The notes below the pieces were generated by a model. The model searched no databases. It saw only the letters and a list, made by a program, of their open reading frames with translations, and was not told where the DNA came from. Below, piece after piece: positions 12,601-24,810 of a stretch of 64,000 bases of DNA. A program made the position numbers and the translations under genes. Each line of letters begins with the position of its first letter. Positions within the stretch are counted from its first letter, which is position 1. The stretch lies in the NCBI RefSeq assembly GCF_000001735.4, contig NC_003071.7, forward strand, positions 15,599,443 through 15,663,442, given 5' to 3'. The stretch comes from Arabidopsis thaliana (taxonomy: Eukaryota > Streptophyta > Magnoliopsida > Brassicales > Brassicaceae).

Positions 12601-13087
12601 AATGGCACGCCCTGTGGTCATTGTTTGATAACTTATACTATGATCATCTTTGGGGTTTTGGGCCTTTTGGCTTGCATTCCATGTCTTTATTCCCTTTTCT
12701 TGTGCCGAACAGGACACACAGTTACTGCTATGGGACCTAGAAATGGATGAGATTGTTGTTCCCCTACGGCGACCTCCAGGAGGATCACCCACTTACAGCA
12801 CAGGGAGTCAGTCCGCTCACTGGGACAACATTGTTCCAATGGGCACTCTTCAGCCAGCGCCGTGCATGCGCGATGTCCCAAAGCTCTCACCAGTAGTGGC
12901 TCACCGTGTTCACACCGAGCCCCTCTCGGGCTTGATCTTCACCCAAGAATCATTGATAACAGCTTGCAGAGAAGGCCATTTAAAGATCTGGACACGACCT
13001 GACACCCAGCCCAGCAGCAGCTCAGAAGCAACAAATCCAACCACAAGCAAACCCTCGCTGACCAGCAAGGTTGGTGGTTCCAGTTAA
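9605..13087 (+). CDS. WD40-repeat protein of the WDR20/CreC type
   Basis: A 544-residue protein from eleven exons: 9605-9787, 9978-10295, 10385-10493, 10582-10675, 11117-11204, 11291-11374, 11569-11665, 11763-11850, 12000-12105, 12186-12278 and 12713-13087 (1635 nt). A Ser/Gly/Ala-rich N-terminal region is followed by WD40 blades, for example [57 protein letters not shown] ending VQVWSM, and [13 protein letters not shown]; the last blade reads [15 protein letters not shown]. The architecture resembles animal WDR20 and fungal CreC, which activate USP12/46-type and CreB deubiquitinases; a similar scaffold role is inference. Introns 4 and 5 use GC donors. The start is the first ATG after the leader, followed by a second Met. 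I place it at At2g37160. Confidence 0.92.
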
Positions 13088-14181
13088 TTCAGTCACCATT
13101 TAAATCATATTGTTTCAGGTCGTGGTTTCGAAAGGAAACCCTGTGAATATCTCTCCTCGGTACTGAATCTGACTCTATCGATGTGTGGGAGAGAGGCTGA
13201 GACATTTCTGGGGATTGATGGAGATGAAAGGAGATAAAGAGAGTTTTCAGATGTAATTAAGAGAAAACAGATCTTTTGGATTTTAGGGTTTATATCCAAC
13301 AAAAGCTAACCAAAAACTAATAATTCAAGATTGGTGCTTCGGAAGAAGACGCAAAAGTGTATTTTCTTGCAGTTGCAAAACTGTTACGAAATTTTTAAAG
13401 TTTTCCTATTATTGTTTCGATTTATGTAAAACCCTGATTTTGGTCTTGAGGCACATTTTTTGGATAATCTACATTGGATTAAAGAAATTTCGAAGTTTTT
13501 GTCTGTATGACCATCTATAGGTTTTTAATATTTTGTTCACGCTCTTCTTGATATTGTTATTTCTGAAAATGACGTTTGTATACTTTAAGTAAAGTGACGC
13601 AAATTAGTTGTTGAACCAACAGCTTTCCTGCGTAAGCTCTCGTTACAAATTCTATGAGCTTAAACTAGTGAGTGGAATGTCAACTCAAAACTAAGTGTTC
13701 AACAAAATTCGTTTTTGGTGTAGATTAATTGAATTTGAGACGATCTTACCAATTGACTTGTGCTTTAGTTGTTGTTTAATTAGGTGATGGCGACAAGCTG
13801 ACAAAAAAGTGCCAAACACATAAGTTTTTGTTCTGTCTTAATCCTCTTCAGTGGAGGATAATTTAAATCACATGAACTTATAAATTATAACTATTAATGT
13901 AGTCTATGTAGATATGCTTTTAGCTGGTAATATCATCTGTATAAAATAAAAAGAGGGAGGAGAAGGCAAAACAATTTGGTTTTCATTAATTGTTTTCCCG
14001 AGTACACAAACATTGGCATTGGCACATATCAAAGTATTACACCACAATGAAAACAGAAAAACAAGAAGAAATATAGTGCATAGTTTTACAAGCAAAGTTG
14101 CCAATTTTTGTACATACATAATAACACAACCATTTTGTAATTGTTGTTATTATGATAGGTTTTTTTTTGTGTGGCAAAAAC
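13088..14181. other. Spacer between convergent WD40 and PIP2;2 genes
   Basis: About 1.1 kb that holds the 3' ends of two convergent genes. The right end is the PIP2;2 3' UTR. I see no additional gene or recognisable repeat. Confidence 0.6.
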
Positions 14182-15349
<1,168 letters not shown>

Positions 15350-18336
15350 TTCTATAACTTTTTTTGTTATATATGAAAGTTGTGTTTTGTATTGTGGATA
15401 TGTTGTGTTTGTGAAGACTGAAGAGACGAATGAAAGTTGTTTATATAGAGAGACTATAGCTATAGTGAGTGCTCTCATTAATTTTGCTTGTCAATATACG
15501 TTAATAATTGTATACGTGTTATTGATTGATTATATTACGATAATGTTTTCCTTTTGGTAGGCTTATGGTTGTTTTTATTATTCGTTTCAATGAAATGAAT
15601 ATAGAATTGTGTGTATGACGATTATGATTATTTTTGTGGAAACTTTCTTTCACTAATTAATTACCTAGCTAGCTGTCATGATGATATATAATCTAAACCA
15701 ATCTAATCATTGCTACATAATCAATAGAAACTGATTTTGCTTAATATATTCATGTTCCACTGTTTTTTTTTTGTTTAAGCAGAATTTCCATATACATTAG
15801 TATAATTAACTGATGATAGTAAGAATTAGCTACTGCTAAGAGTTTTTCATCTCAATTAGTGTTTGTCATAATATGATAGTTAAGGTATTGTTTTGTTGAC
15901 AAAATTAACTATAACTAAATTATTATTATTTTGGTTTCAACTTCAACTATTGATACAAATCTGTAACTAAAGATGAACTTATTTGAGATTCTGATTATTT
16001 AAAAGAATGATTGTGGAGCTATCAATAGGAACAGAGACCTTTTAATTCTAAAATTATGGTTGATAATGGAGTTTTGTGGTTAATTTAACTTAGCCTCGCC
16101 GCCCCATACCTAAACGTTGTTTTCATTTGGACCGACCCTAATATACTATATGCTTCTATATTTTTCTTTCTCTTGTCCTATGTCATGAGCCTTGTCCTCC
16201 CCCTAGAATAATATAGACTGTCACTCTTTTACACATAAAATAAATAAAAAATATGAAGTTATGAACCTTATCTATTTGGGCAATACTTGAAAGTTGTTAC
16301 TTGTTAACGATAAAGCTTTTTGAACTACGAGATAGCTAGATTGATCAATAGTAAAATTTCTGATTATCTAGATTCTATCATCCTTCATTTAATTTCTAGA
16401 AGGAGCTCCTTATATAGTTATACTAGTTCTTATGCATGTAATTAGTAACGATTAAATTGACTTCCTATGCTCTTAACGTTACAAATCAAATCTATTAGGT
16501 GGATAAAAAAGAGTCTTTTGATAGCTCTCAGCTAACCCTACCATATAACAAAAACATAATTTATCACATGGACATGATAAAAGAAACGGCGTCGCTTCAC
16601 GGGTTATGTTTCCACTAAAGTAGAAAATATGATGAAAGTTGGGTCCACTGGACCGGAGAAACCGCCCCATATAGAATTGATTAGCTCCGTCAATTGCATC
16701 GGCACCGTCCATACAGATTAAGTCCAACTCCAGTTCAGCCGTCCCAACCACTCCTCTTATGCCACGTTGTTTAGTCCCCATATTCAACAATCATTTGCTC
16801 TCACTCCTCAATTCCAAATTTCCAATTGCAATTTTCTTACGTATATTATTCAGTATTCACTAATCACTAGTCTGTCTACAAAAATAAATTGGAAAAATAA
16901 AAAGTGTACATAGACAAAAGGAATGTGGTGTAATGTGGTGTTCATGGCCAATGTTTTGCCACGTCACAATATCCTTATCGTTGTAGCGACATTTCTCTGC
17001 TCTTATTGGATTATATTTCCACGTCAGAAAGGTGCTCTCTCTCTCTCGGTCTCTCCCCTGGTTTTATTTTTGTTTTCTTTCATCTTTGTCGCTTTCTGTT
17101 TTGTTAAAGAATTGTCTACTCGATATTGGTTACGAATGGTATTGTTCTCTGTGGAAAAATGGGTTAATTTGTTATGATAAACATTTTTTGTTCCAAACAA
17201 ATAAATGTTCTTTCATTTCATAGTAAATTTTTTAGTCTTCTGAACACACGTATATATATGCTTGCTAACAATGAATCCACAATAACAGATCATAAAATTA
17301 CATCTGACTCATATGTAATTCTATCATGATATGTTGAGTCAATATATAGTCGATGGAGTATATATAGAGTTATAATTTGATTGTAGTGTCCTATGACAGA
17401 TTTAACACTCAGCTTACACCGAAAAAGTTAAGTCTCAAATAAATTACGTATTTATGCGTTATTTAACTTATTATACAAAATGACCTAAAATACCATTTCA
17501 TTTTCCTATACAAATATTCGCTTACTATATATACTATATGTTTACCAACTATCATGAAAAAGATGCACGAATGATCCAGAATGTGCTTGAAACGGCAGAA
17601 AAACAAAAGAATCGTGTGACACGATCGAGACAAATACTTTACTAATCATATAAAATCATTATTTATCAAAAACTTAAAAAGCACCTACAGTATATGCAAT
17701 GTGGATACAGCTAAAAGATAAGGTATGTATGTTAACACACAAGTATATATGATCATCATTGTCAAATATGTTCACTTATATAATTGCTCACGTTTTATCG
17801 GTTTTTGGTTTTTTGTCAACGGTCAAATTTTTTGGGTGATGCCTAACAAAATTTAATGACGTGACTCTTGGGACGGTGATCTATCAGTAGCATTTAACAA
17901 TCTAGTTATTTGGAAATGAATTACAGTATGAGATTTATACTATTTGTATAAACTTTTCAGGAAATGTTAAATTATATCTTTAGGAGATTTTTTGTATTGG
18001 TTCTCACTGATTTAGATTATCAAGTTACTGAGATAAAAAAAAAATTAATACTTGTTTTAGATTTCCTTTAGTTACCACTGACCAACTTCTTTAGCAAAAA
18101 AAAAAAATTACCACTAAACCAACTTATGCATTCGTTACAAAAAAAAATACCATAAAACAAAACATCAATGTTGTAAGTTGTGACATTAAATCAAAAGTGT
18201 CAAAATCAACAGTAGCACAAACCAAGAGCTCACTCTATATAAAGAACCTTTATTCTTCATCTCACAACCACAAGCCCTACAACAACCACAAAGCAAAACA
18301 CTTACTTAGAAAGTCCAGAAACATCCATTAACACAT
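15350..18336. promoter_or_regulatory. Intergenic region between divergent PIP2 genes
   Basis: Three kilobases separate the two head-to-head aquaporin starts and must hold both promoters. TATA elements are at 15439-15447 (facing left) and 18236-18244 (TATATAAAG, facing right). The two proximal promoters and leaders are not alike by eye, unlike the genes. A less AT-rich island around 16560-16790 contains a 103-codon open frame on the - strand that I do not regard as a gene. Direct repeats around a poly(A) tract at 18072-18125 are listed separately. Confidence 0.6.
18072..18125 (+). repeat. Poly(A) micro-insertion with diverged direct repeats (copy 3)
   Basis: TTACCACTGACCAACTT at 18072-18088 is repeated as TTACCACTAAACCAACTT at 18108-18125. 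Between them are CTTTAGC and about 12 A. A third, weaker copy of the flank (TACCATAAAAC) follows another A run near 18133-18155, suggesting more than one event. Confidence 0.5.
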
Positions 18337-19495
18337 ATGGCTAAAGACGTGGAAGGACCTGATGGATTTCAGACGAGAGATTACGAAGATCCTCCGCCAA
18401 CACCGTTTTTCGACGCAGAGGAGCTTACCAAGTGGTCTTTATACAGAGCAGTCATCGCCGAGTTCGTAGCCACTCTCCTCTTCTTGTACGTCACCGTTTT
18501 AACTGTCATTGGTTACAAGATTCAGTCCGACACAAAAGCCGGTGGAGTTGACTGCGGCGGCGTCGGAATCCTTGGCATCGCGTGGGCTTTTGGTGGCATG
18601 ATCTTCATCCTTGTCTACTGCACCGCCGGTATCTCAGGTATCATATATCGAAACCGGTCCGGTTTATTACCCGGTTCAGAAAATTTAACATTTGTGGACC
18701 TTTCAAATTTGTCCTTTGTTTTGTAATTTATTTGAAATTAACCCCAAGAACTTTGTAGGTGGTCACATAAACCCTGCGGTGACGTTTGGTTTGTTCTTAG
18801 CCCGGAAGGTATCGCTGATTAGGGCGGTGCTTTACATGGTGGCTCAGTGTTTGGGTGCTATTTGTGGAGTTGGGTTTGTGAAGGCATTTCAAAGCTCTCA
18901 CTATGTTAATTACGGTGGAGGAGCCAACTTTCTAGCTGACGGCTACAATACAGGCACCGGACTCGCGGCAGAGATCATCGGAACATTCGTGCTTGTCTAC
19001 ACAGTCTTCTCCGCTACTGATCCCAAACGCAACGCTAGAGACTCCCACGTTCCGGTTAGTATTTATTTTTATCAGTTATAAGATCGTTAGTTAATTACAT
19101 GATATCATTAACTAATACTTTGGGTTATGAATTATGAAACGAAAGGTTTTGGCGCCACTTCCGATTGGGTTTGCGGTGTTTATGGTACATTTGGCCACTA
19201 TTCCGATCACCGGAACCGGTATCAACCCGGCTAGGAGTTTCGGAGCCGCCGTAATCTTTAACAAGAGCAAGCCATGGGATGACCACGTACGTTTCTATTT
19301 CTTAATTATTTAAAATTAATCAAATTATGGACGGAGGAAAAATACTAAAGTGTTTTTGGTCTTACATAATTACAGTGGATATTCTGGGTGGGACCATTCA
19401 TTGGAGCTACGATAGCTGCATTTTATCACCAATTCGTTCTAAGGGCCTCAGGCTCCAAGTCCCTCGGTTCATTCAGAAGTGCAGCCAACGTTTAA
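18337..19495 (+). CDS. PIP2-3: Plasma membrane aquaporin PIP2;3 (RD28)
   Basis: A 285-residue plasma membrane water channel, paralogue of the neighbouring PIP2;2. Exons are 18337-18637, 18759-19054, 19146-19286 and 19376-19495 (858 nt), the same exon sizes as PIP2;2. It carries [19 protein letters not shown], two NPA motifs ([11 protein letters not shown] and [11 protein letters not shown]) and the C terminus [13 protein letters not shown]. Distinguishing residues include [19 protein letters not shown] and [11 protein letters not shown]. The TATA box at 18236-18244 lies about 93 bp upstream of the start codon. PIP2;3 is known as RD28, a desiccation-linked aquaporin (literature memory, At2g37180). 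The opposite orientation of the two genes shows an inverted duplication. Confidence 0.97.
18511..18873 (+). repeat. Inverted-repeat arm: 363-bp identical tract (PIP2;3 side)
   Basis: Partner of 14813-15175. The first mismatch upstream is the third base of the Ile codon at 18510 and the first downstream is the third base of a Gly codon at 18874. The tract includes all of intron 1 (18638-18758). Confidence 0.88.
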
Positions 19496-20116
19496 ACTTA
19501 GCCACGAAAGAAAAAAAGTGTGCCTACAATTATGTAGAAACATATCCTCTTTTCCACTCGTATCTTAGCTTCTTCCTATTTTCTATTTCTAACTGTGTGA
19601 TTCCATATTAAATCGAGTGAAATGTTTTTCAATTCATCTTTGCAACGTATGTAAGTTTGGTGTATTGAGAAAAAAAATCGAGAAAGACAACTTTTTCTTC
19701 GATTATATACCCTACACAATGTGTTGAATGGGAGATGAAGAACAAAGAAACCAATTTAAGAGAGGCAAACACAATTTAGCGAATACAGATGAATGAACTA
19801 CAAGCATTGCCATTGTTCTTCTTCATTTCTACAATTTAGCTTCACAAACATTCCAAGAGAGACGAATCACGAATCAATGTTCTTCTAGATTATCAGCAAG
19901 ATACGATACTAAACGCAGATTCAATTTCCTAAGGCAAGTTCAAGCATTTCGTATAAAATTGAAAGAAACTAAGCATAAGCATAAAATTGAGATTAGATAA
20001 AAAAGCAGCAATAACAATCCAAAACTGACTTGTCGTTGTTCTAAACAAAACATAAGAAGAAGAAACTAAAATCTCAAAAGGCAAAGGAAACAAACACACC
20101 ATCATTTCCAAATTCT
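19496..20116. other. Convergent 3' ends of PIP2;3 and RPL12
   Basis: About 620 bp holding the 3' UTRs of two convergent genes. Purine-rich and AT-rich, with no further gene or recognised repeat. Confidence 0.6.
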
Positions 20117-20617
20117 TCAGTTCTCAGGAATCTCAACTTCACCATCTTGAATCTCCTGTTGAATATCTTTAGGATCTTTCCCATCCACAGTACAACCAAC
20201 AGACACACAAGTTCCCAGAATCTCCCTCACTGTTCCACTCAATTCCTTAGCAATAGATCTAGGTCTCATGATCCTAGCAATCTCAGTCACATCATCAAAC
20301 GAGATGTTCCCGTTATGCTTAATGTTCTTCACCTTCTTCCTATCTCTCTCCGGCTCTTTCAACGCCTTGATGACGAGTGCTGCTGCTGATGGAACCACCG
20401 TCACTTTCGCCTGACGATTCTGCACTGTGAGCTTGACGGTTACACGTAATCCTTTCCATTCCTTTGCGGTTTCTTTCGCGATATCTTCTCCGATCTTCTT
20501 TGGTGCGAGACCTAGCGGACCGATTTTGGGAGCTAGAGAACTCGCTGCTCCGACTTCTCCCCCGGTTACTCGGACGTACACGTCAACGATCTGACTCGGA
20601 TCCAACTTTGGCGGCAT
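20117..20617 (-). CDS. RPL12A: 60S ribosomal protein L12 (uL11)
   Basis: A single-exon gene of 166 residues. uL11 sits at the stalk base of the large cytosolic ribosomal subunit and helps bind elongation factors. The N-terminal domain motif [19 protein letters not shown] and the segment [19 protein letters not shown] are diagnostic; the C-terminal rRNA-binding domain includes [19 protein letters not shown] and ends DGEVEIPEN. The length equals the family norm. Upstream lie a telo-box (AAACCCTAA on the - strand, 20715-20723) and two TGGGCT site II elements at 20754 and 20771, the usual arrangement for ribosomal protein genes in this plant. It is divergent from the small membrane protein gene. 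I take it as At2g37190. Confidence 0.96.
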   Translation of the reverse strand: MPPKLDPSQIVDVYVRVTGGEVGAASSLAPKIGPLGLAPKKIGEDIAKETAKEWKGLRVTVKLTVQNRQAKVTVVPSAAALVIKALKEPERDRKKVKNIKHNGNISFDDVTEIARIMRPRSIAKELSGTVREILGTCVSVGCTVDGKDPKDIQQEIQDGEVEIPEN

Positions 20618-20927
20618 TGTGGATGTCTCGGATTTTCAAGGTTTCTACGATCGAAGTTCCGAAACGAGGAGGCGCTTGAAGAAGAGCTCCAAGGTTTTTG
20701 AAGGAGTGTGAAAATTAGGGTTTACGAAAGAGACATTTACGGATCTACCCTTATGGGCTTCTATCATCTATGGGCTTTGTAACCCAATCTGTACAAATTA
20801 GACTACTCGGTTCTGTTCGGTTTACTTTAATATTCTCCGGTTTAGTTGAACCGTTTCCTGAAAATGAATCGTCGTCTTCTTTGGGGCAAGCTCCTTGATG
20901 TTGTTGAGTCTAATCAGAGGAGGAAGA
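20618..20927. promoter_or_regulatory. Divergent promoter of RPL12 and small membrane protein gene
   Basis: About 310 bp with a telo-box at 20715-20723 and site II motifs TGGGCT at 20754-20759 and 20771-20776. This combination is known to drive growth-linked expression of translation genes in Arabidopsis; its effect on the rightward gene is inferred from position only. Confidence 0.65.
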
Positions 20928-22022
20928 ATGGCGGGAGGATCTGAGAGGAAGACGATACTGGTGGGTTTGGTTCTAGCTCTTGTTCTTGGTATCGGTGTTT
21001 ACTTAAGGCTTTGGACTATCGATTATACTCTATCTTCCGATGACACAGAGCGCTTAAGGTTTGAATAATACTTCATTTGATTCCGTTTAATCATTGTAAT
21101 TTCTGGGTTTTCTTCTAATGATTTGCTCAAAGTATTGATTTTTCTGTAATAACATGATGAAGGGTCTTCTCAATTTCAGTAGTTTTGGATTTTCAACTTT
21201 TTTGTGAATTGACTTTTTGTATTTCAGCTGCATTTTATGTAATTAGAGGTTTATGGTTAGTGTTGTAGTGGTGGTTAATTGGATTAATCAAGTAAGTGTT
21301 TATGGTTTGAGATTTTACATTGGTGTAGGAGACAGTTTGATTTGGCAAATAGAGAGGCAATGGATGAATCTGCAGATTGGCGGAGAATGTTTGATAAGGA
21401 AGCTGAGAAAGCTTCTAAATGTAACACAGAACTTTCACTGGTATTTACTAAGCCTAATTGCTTTAGTTGCTTTAGAGATTATTTTCAATGTACTTGTCTT
21501 CACACTGAGCAAGACTGTCACTAGTTGCTCTGTAGTTGATTGGTCTTGACGGTATCCTCAAAATGTACAGCCGTGTCTGCTCTACTTAGATTGTTTTCGT
21601 GGTTTGTTCATTCAATGGTTTTGGTAAATGGTTTAAAGTGTATCTTATTGGCTTTCATGGCTATTATATGGTAGTAGGTTTTATGACATGAAAAAGTTGG
21701 TACCAAAGGTTTAGTTGACTCGTTCATTTCATCTGTTTTAGTTGATTATGGGCATTGTCTTGTTCTGGTACAGATCAAAGAGTCATCTGGGAATGGAAAC
21801 ACCTTTACCTCCAATCAAAAGCTAGAGTCATTAAAAAAGGTGACATTCCCACTCAAGATTTTCAAATTTCTTTTGGTGTTGGCTTATGTTGGATGATCAT
21901 GGCTCATTAGTTCACTATCTCTTGGGTAGGAAAATGCGGCATTGCTCATTCAAATAGAGACATTAAAACAAGAGCTTGAAGCTTCACGGTTAAAGTGCCA
22001 CTCACGGCAGGCACCCCGTTAG
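20928..22022 (+). CDS. Small single-pass membrane protein with C-terminal coiled coil
   Basis: A 133-residue protein from four exons: 20928-21058, 21329-21440, 21774-21839 and 21930-22022 (402 nt). Residues about 10-29 form one hydrophobic segment (TILVGLVLALVLGIGVYL), preceded by MAGGSERK, so it is either a signal anchor or a signal peptide. After it come a charged stretch (REAMDESADWRRMFDKEAE), a helical segment (NQKLESLKKENAALL) and QIETLKQELEASRLK, which look like a short coiled coil. An earlier ATG near 20865 opens a different frame that stops soon. Intron 1 has a weak donor (GTTTGA). I know no function; it probably corresponds to At2g37195. Confidence 0.85.
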
Positions 22023-22655
22023 AATACTGTTCTTGATATGTTGACATGTTGTCAGTTATAGATTTAGTCCTCCGCTGGTAAGAAATCCCGGAATGTCATA
22101 TACATCATATAGGCTCTTTCATGGAAATTAACTTTTTAACAGCACCAACCACAGAGTCTTGTATTTTTTTTGAATTCAGTTCTCAGGCCCTCTCACTGCA
22201 TTCATTTAGTTTATTTCTGAGTATTAGATGGTGATTTGTTATCTCCAAATATAGTCTTTGATCCTTAGGTTTATAAATACGTTCTGAATCATATTTCTGC
22301 CAGTTGCATAACAGATGAAAGCTAAAACCTTTCATAATAGTTTCATGAATTTGTCAAACTCCATTCCATCACATCAATTTCATTTTGAGCACTGATTGAT
22401 TTCGTCACATATCTAACTTTCCTGTTGGTTACTCATCGTCGGACTCCTGACTTGCCTCAAGATTCCACATCAATCACTATTTTGTTGATATAAACTTGAT
22501 GACTCAGAATCGAGCTTGTTTTCTTGTACTATGATTTTCCAATATAATATCTGTCTCAAAACATTTGCTAATCAAGCGATACATTATACTCCACCCTTTA
22601 TTTACATTATACTAGAAAGATGGATTTCTCTGAACTCAACTTGTGTGCTATATAT
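22023..22655. other. Convergent 3' region
   Basis: About 630 bp between the stop codons of the small membrane protein gene and the CASP-like gene. It should hold both 3' UTRs. I see no further gene. Confidence 0.6.
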
Positions 22656-23605
22656 TTAGTGGGTGGCTAAGGACCAGAAGTTGAGAATAAAGGAAGGAGA
22701 CACAGCAAACCAGCTGATGAAGGCCATTGCTGTGGCAGTCTCAAACCTTGTGCAGTGATTCACGTTACATTGTCCAAGATCGTTGATGAGTACAGTTATG
22801 CCAGCAGAAGCAGATGCAGCTGCAAACGTGAGCGTCGATGTGACCTGCAACACAATAGGGGATGAAAAAACCGTCAGTCACGATACTCCACTTACTAATT
22901 AACACATCAAAAATGAAACATTGAACAACCAAGTGTGAGGTTGATTTAGTCCTTACTCCATCTCCAATAGTGAAACACTGAACAACGGAGTGATTTCGAA
23001 GGCTTCTTCTCACCAGAAGAGCATAAGCATCGATAATAAAAAGAGACAAGCTCCACAGGCTTTGCAGGCTAACCGCAAGAACCAAGCAACTATCACAGTA
23101 ACAGATAAGAGCTTGTCAGATTCATATAGTCTAAAACCAAATTGCTCAAACTAAATCCAAATTCTGATGCTATGCAGATTAAACATGAACTCAAAACACT
23201 AATTTCAAAACCAAGAAGCCTAATTTCATCTCAAACCCCTAATTACACACCAACAACAAACAAATTCGATGAGAAAAACACCAAATTTCCATAGAACTGT
23301 TATCAAAGAGACTACCAAAAACCCTAAAGTTTCCAGAATCTAAATTCATCAAATTCTAAATCCCTAACTCTAGAGTTCAGTTACCAGAATGCGGTGGCGG
23401 AGCGGAAGTCGGAGGTAGTGACCATGACGGAGACGGAGATAAGAGCGGGAACGAACTGAGAGAGACGGAGGATGAGACCGCCGGTGGTTCCGGGCATGCC
23501 TTGCACATCCTTCATCCTCACTGGTGGTCTATCGATCGCTCCGGCAGTAGGAGCCACCGGAAGAGCATCAACCGGGTGAATCGCCGGCCGGCTCACGTTC
23601 ATCAT
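22656..23605 (-). CDS. CASP-like four-transmembrane protein (CASPL5 type)
   Basis: A 180-residue member of the Casparian strip membrane protein-like family (UPF0497, MARVEL-related), which forms plasma membrane scaffolds. Exons are 23605-23385, 23089-22957 and 22844-22656 (543 nt). A Pro-rich cytosolic N terminus is followed by four hydrophobic segments: [53 protein letters not shown] and [19 protein letters not shown]. The segment [19 protein letters not shown], with paired Cys, matches the CASPL5 extracellular loop. I chose the first of the two adjacent Met codons in [13 protein letters not shown]. An upstream in-frame ATG at 23692 would add 29 residues and looks like leader sequence. It corresponds to At2g37200; its exact role is not known to me. 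Confidence 0.9.
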
Positions 23606-24280
23606 AGAACTCGAGCTCAAACAGTTCCCACCAAGAAAGAGCAACTGAAAAAGACGTTTGGGCCTTTTGACAAATGATATAAATAATGTCATGTAAATGG
23701 ACCCAAAACTTCTTTAACAAATAAAATTGACCCAAAACTTACTATTAGTGTTCTTAAACTTTAAAGTTTGAAACTTTAATATTTCTAACAAAAGCATATA
23801 ATAATTTAATGTTACATTTAACATTCCATTGAACAGAGTAACCGACGTTGTTAAAAAATTATAAAAACAGTATATGTTAACTTTAACATCGACAAAAACA
23901 TAGTATTAGTGTCGGTTTTGATTGATTTATGTTTTGAACGTCTATTTGAAAGATGTTGACGTCTAATTTTACATTTTTCATAAATTAGGTAAATGATTGA
24001 GTTTTTTAGGTAGATATTCACAATTTATTTTACAATTTTCGTGGTAACAAATAAAAGTTTTATTTTCTTAGAAAGTACGCAGTTATGGATTATGGTATTA
24101 TATGATATAAATTATTTTGCTTGATAACATGTTATTTTACTAAATTACGTTATTTCGTTTTATTTTTATTTTACCACTGTATTACTTAATTTCTCATGCA
24201 AATTAGAATCTATCTACATACGCCTTTATTTTTTTGAATATTTTTTAGACAGTTTATAATAAAGGTTAGTATTAAATGGC
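23606..24280. other. AT-rich spacer left of hairpin
   Basis: AT-rich spacer between the CASP-like promoter and the hairpin at 24281. I see no gene. Confidence 0.55.
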
Positions 24281-24382
24281 TAAAAAATGAAATCTAAAAA
24301 AGCAACCAGCTTTTCTTGAAATGGCAAAAGATATTTTTCCATTTCAAGAAAAGCTGGTTGCTTTTTTAGATTTCATTTTTTA
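24281..24382. ncRNA. Perfect 44-bp hairpin, candidate small-RNA precursor or foldback element
   Basis: The arm at 24281-24324 is exactly the reverse complement of 24339-24382, with a 14-nt loop at 24325-24338. A transcript from either strand would form one uninterrupted 44-bp duplex, close to the size of a young plant MIRNA precursor or a short inverted-repeat siRNA locus. A 14-bp segment of the right arm (GCTTTTTTAGATTT) recurs just downstream at about 24387-24400. No coding potential. It may instead be a miniature foldback transposon; no clear target-site duplication was seen. Confidence 0.55.
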
Positions 24383-24810
24383 TGAAGCTTTTTTAGATTT
24401 TTTTGTTGTTTTCGTTTGTTTTTTCTGTTGTTGTTGTTGTTAAGAGACAGTCTCTGGCATTGAGTATTGACAATACATAATCTTATACAGATAATATATA
24501 TCTTTCTTTTTTCGTCTGTATTGATTTTAATGTGAAGAGAGATAGATACGAAAGTGTGAAACTTGTCTTGGTTACAACTTACAATAGTAGAGAGTTGCGA
24601 CAATTACATAAACTAAAAACATTTAGCTTCGACTTAAAAAGACATTACTAATAATTTACATTAAAAATCTCCTCCGAAGTGGAAATTTTACCCAACTAAT
24701 CAAAATCTATCCCTTCCTTTTTTAGTAAGATTAAATCATGAAATCTCCGAAAGTTTCAAATCTATATTATAAAATATTTTAAATAGTTATATAGATAATC
24801 TTGATCTGAA
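24383..24810. other. 3' flank of LOG3
   Basis: About 430 bp of AT-rich sequence that should include the LOG3 3' UTR. No separate gene was seen. Confidence 0.5.

Noticed and set aside
16479..16790. 103-codon open frame between the PIP2 genes
   Set aside because: No recognisable domain or splice context; the local rise in GC explains the open frame. It might overlap a non-coding transcript, but nothing supports a protein.
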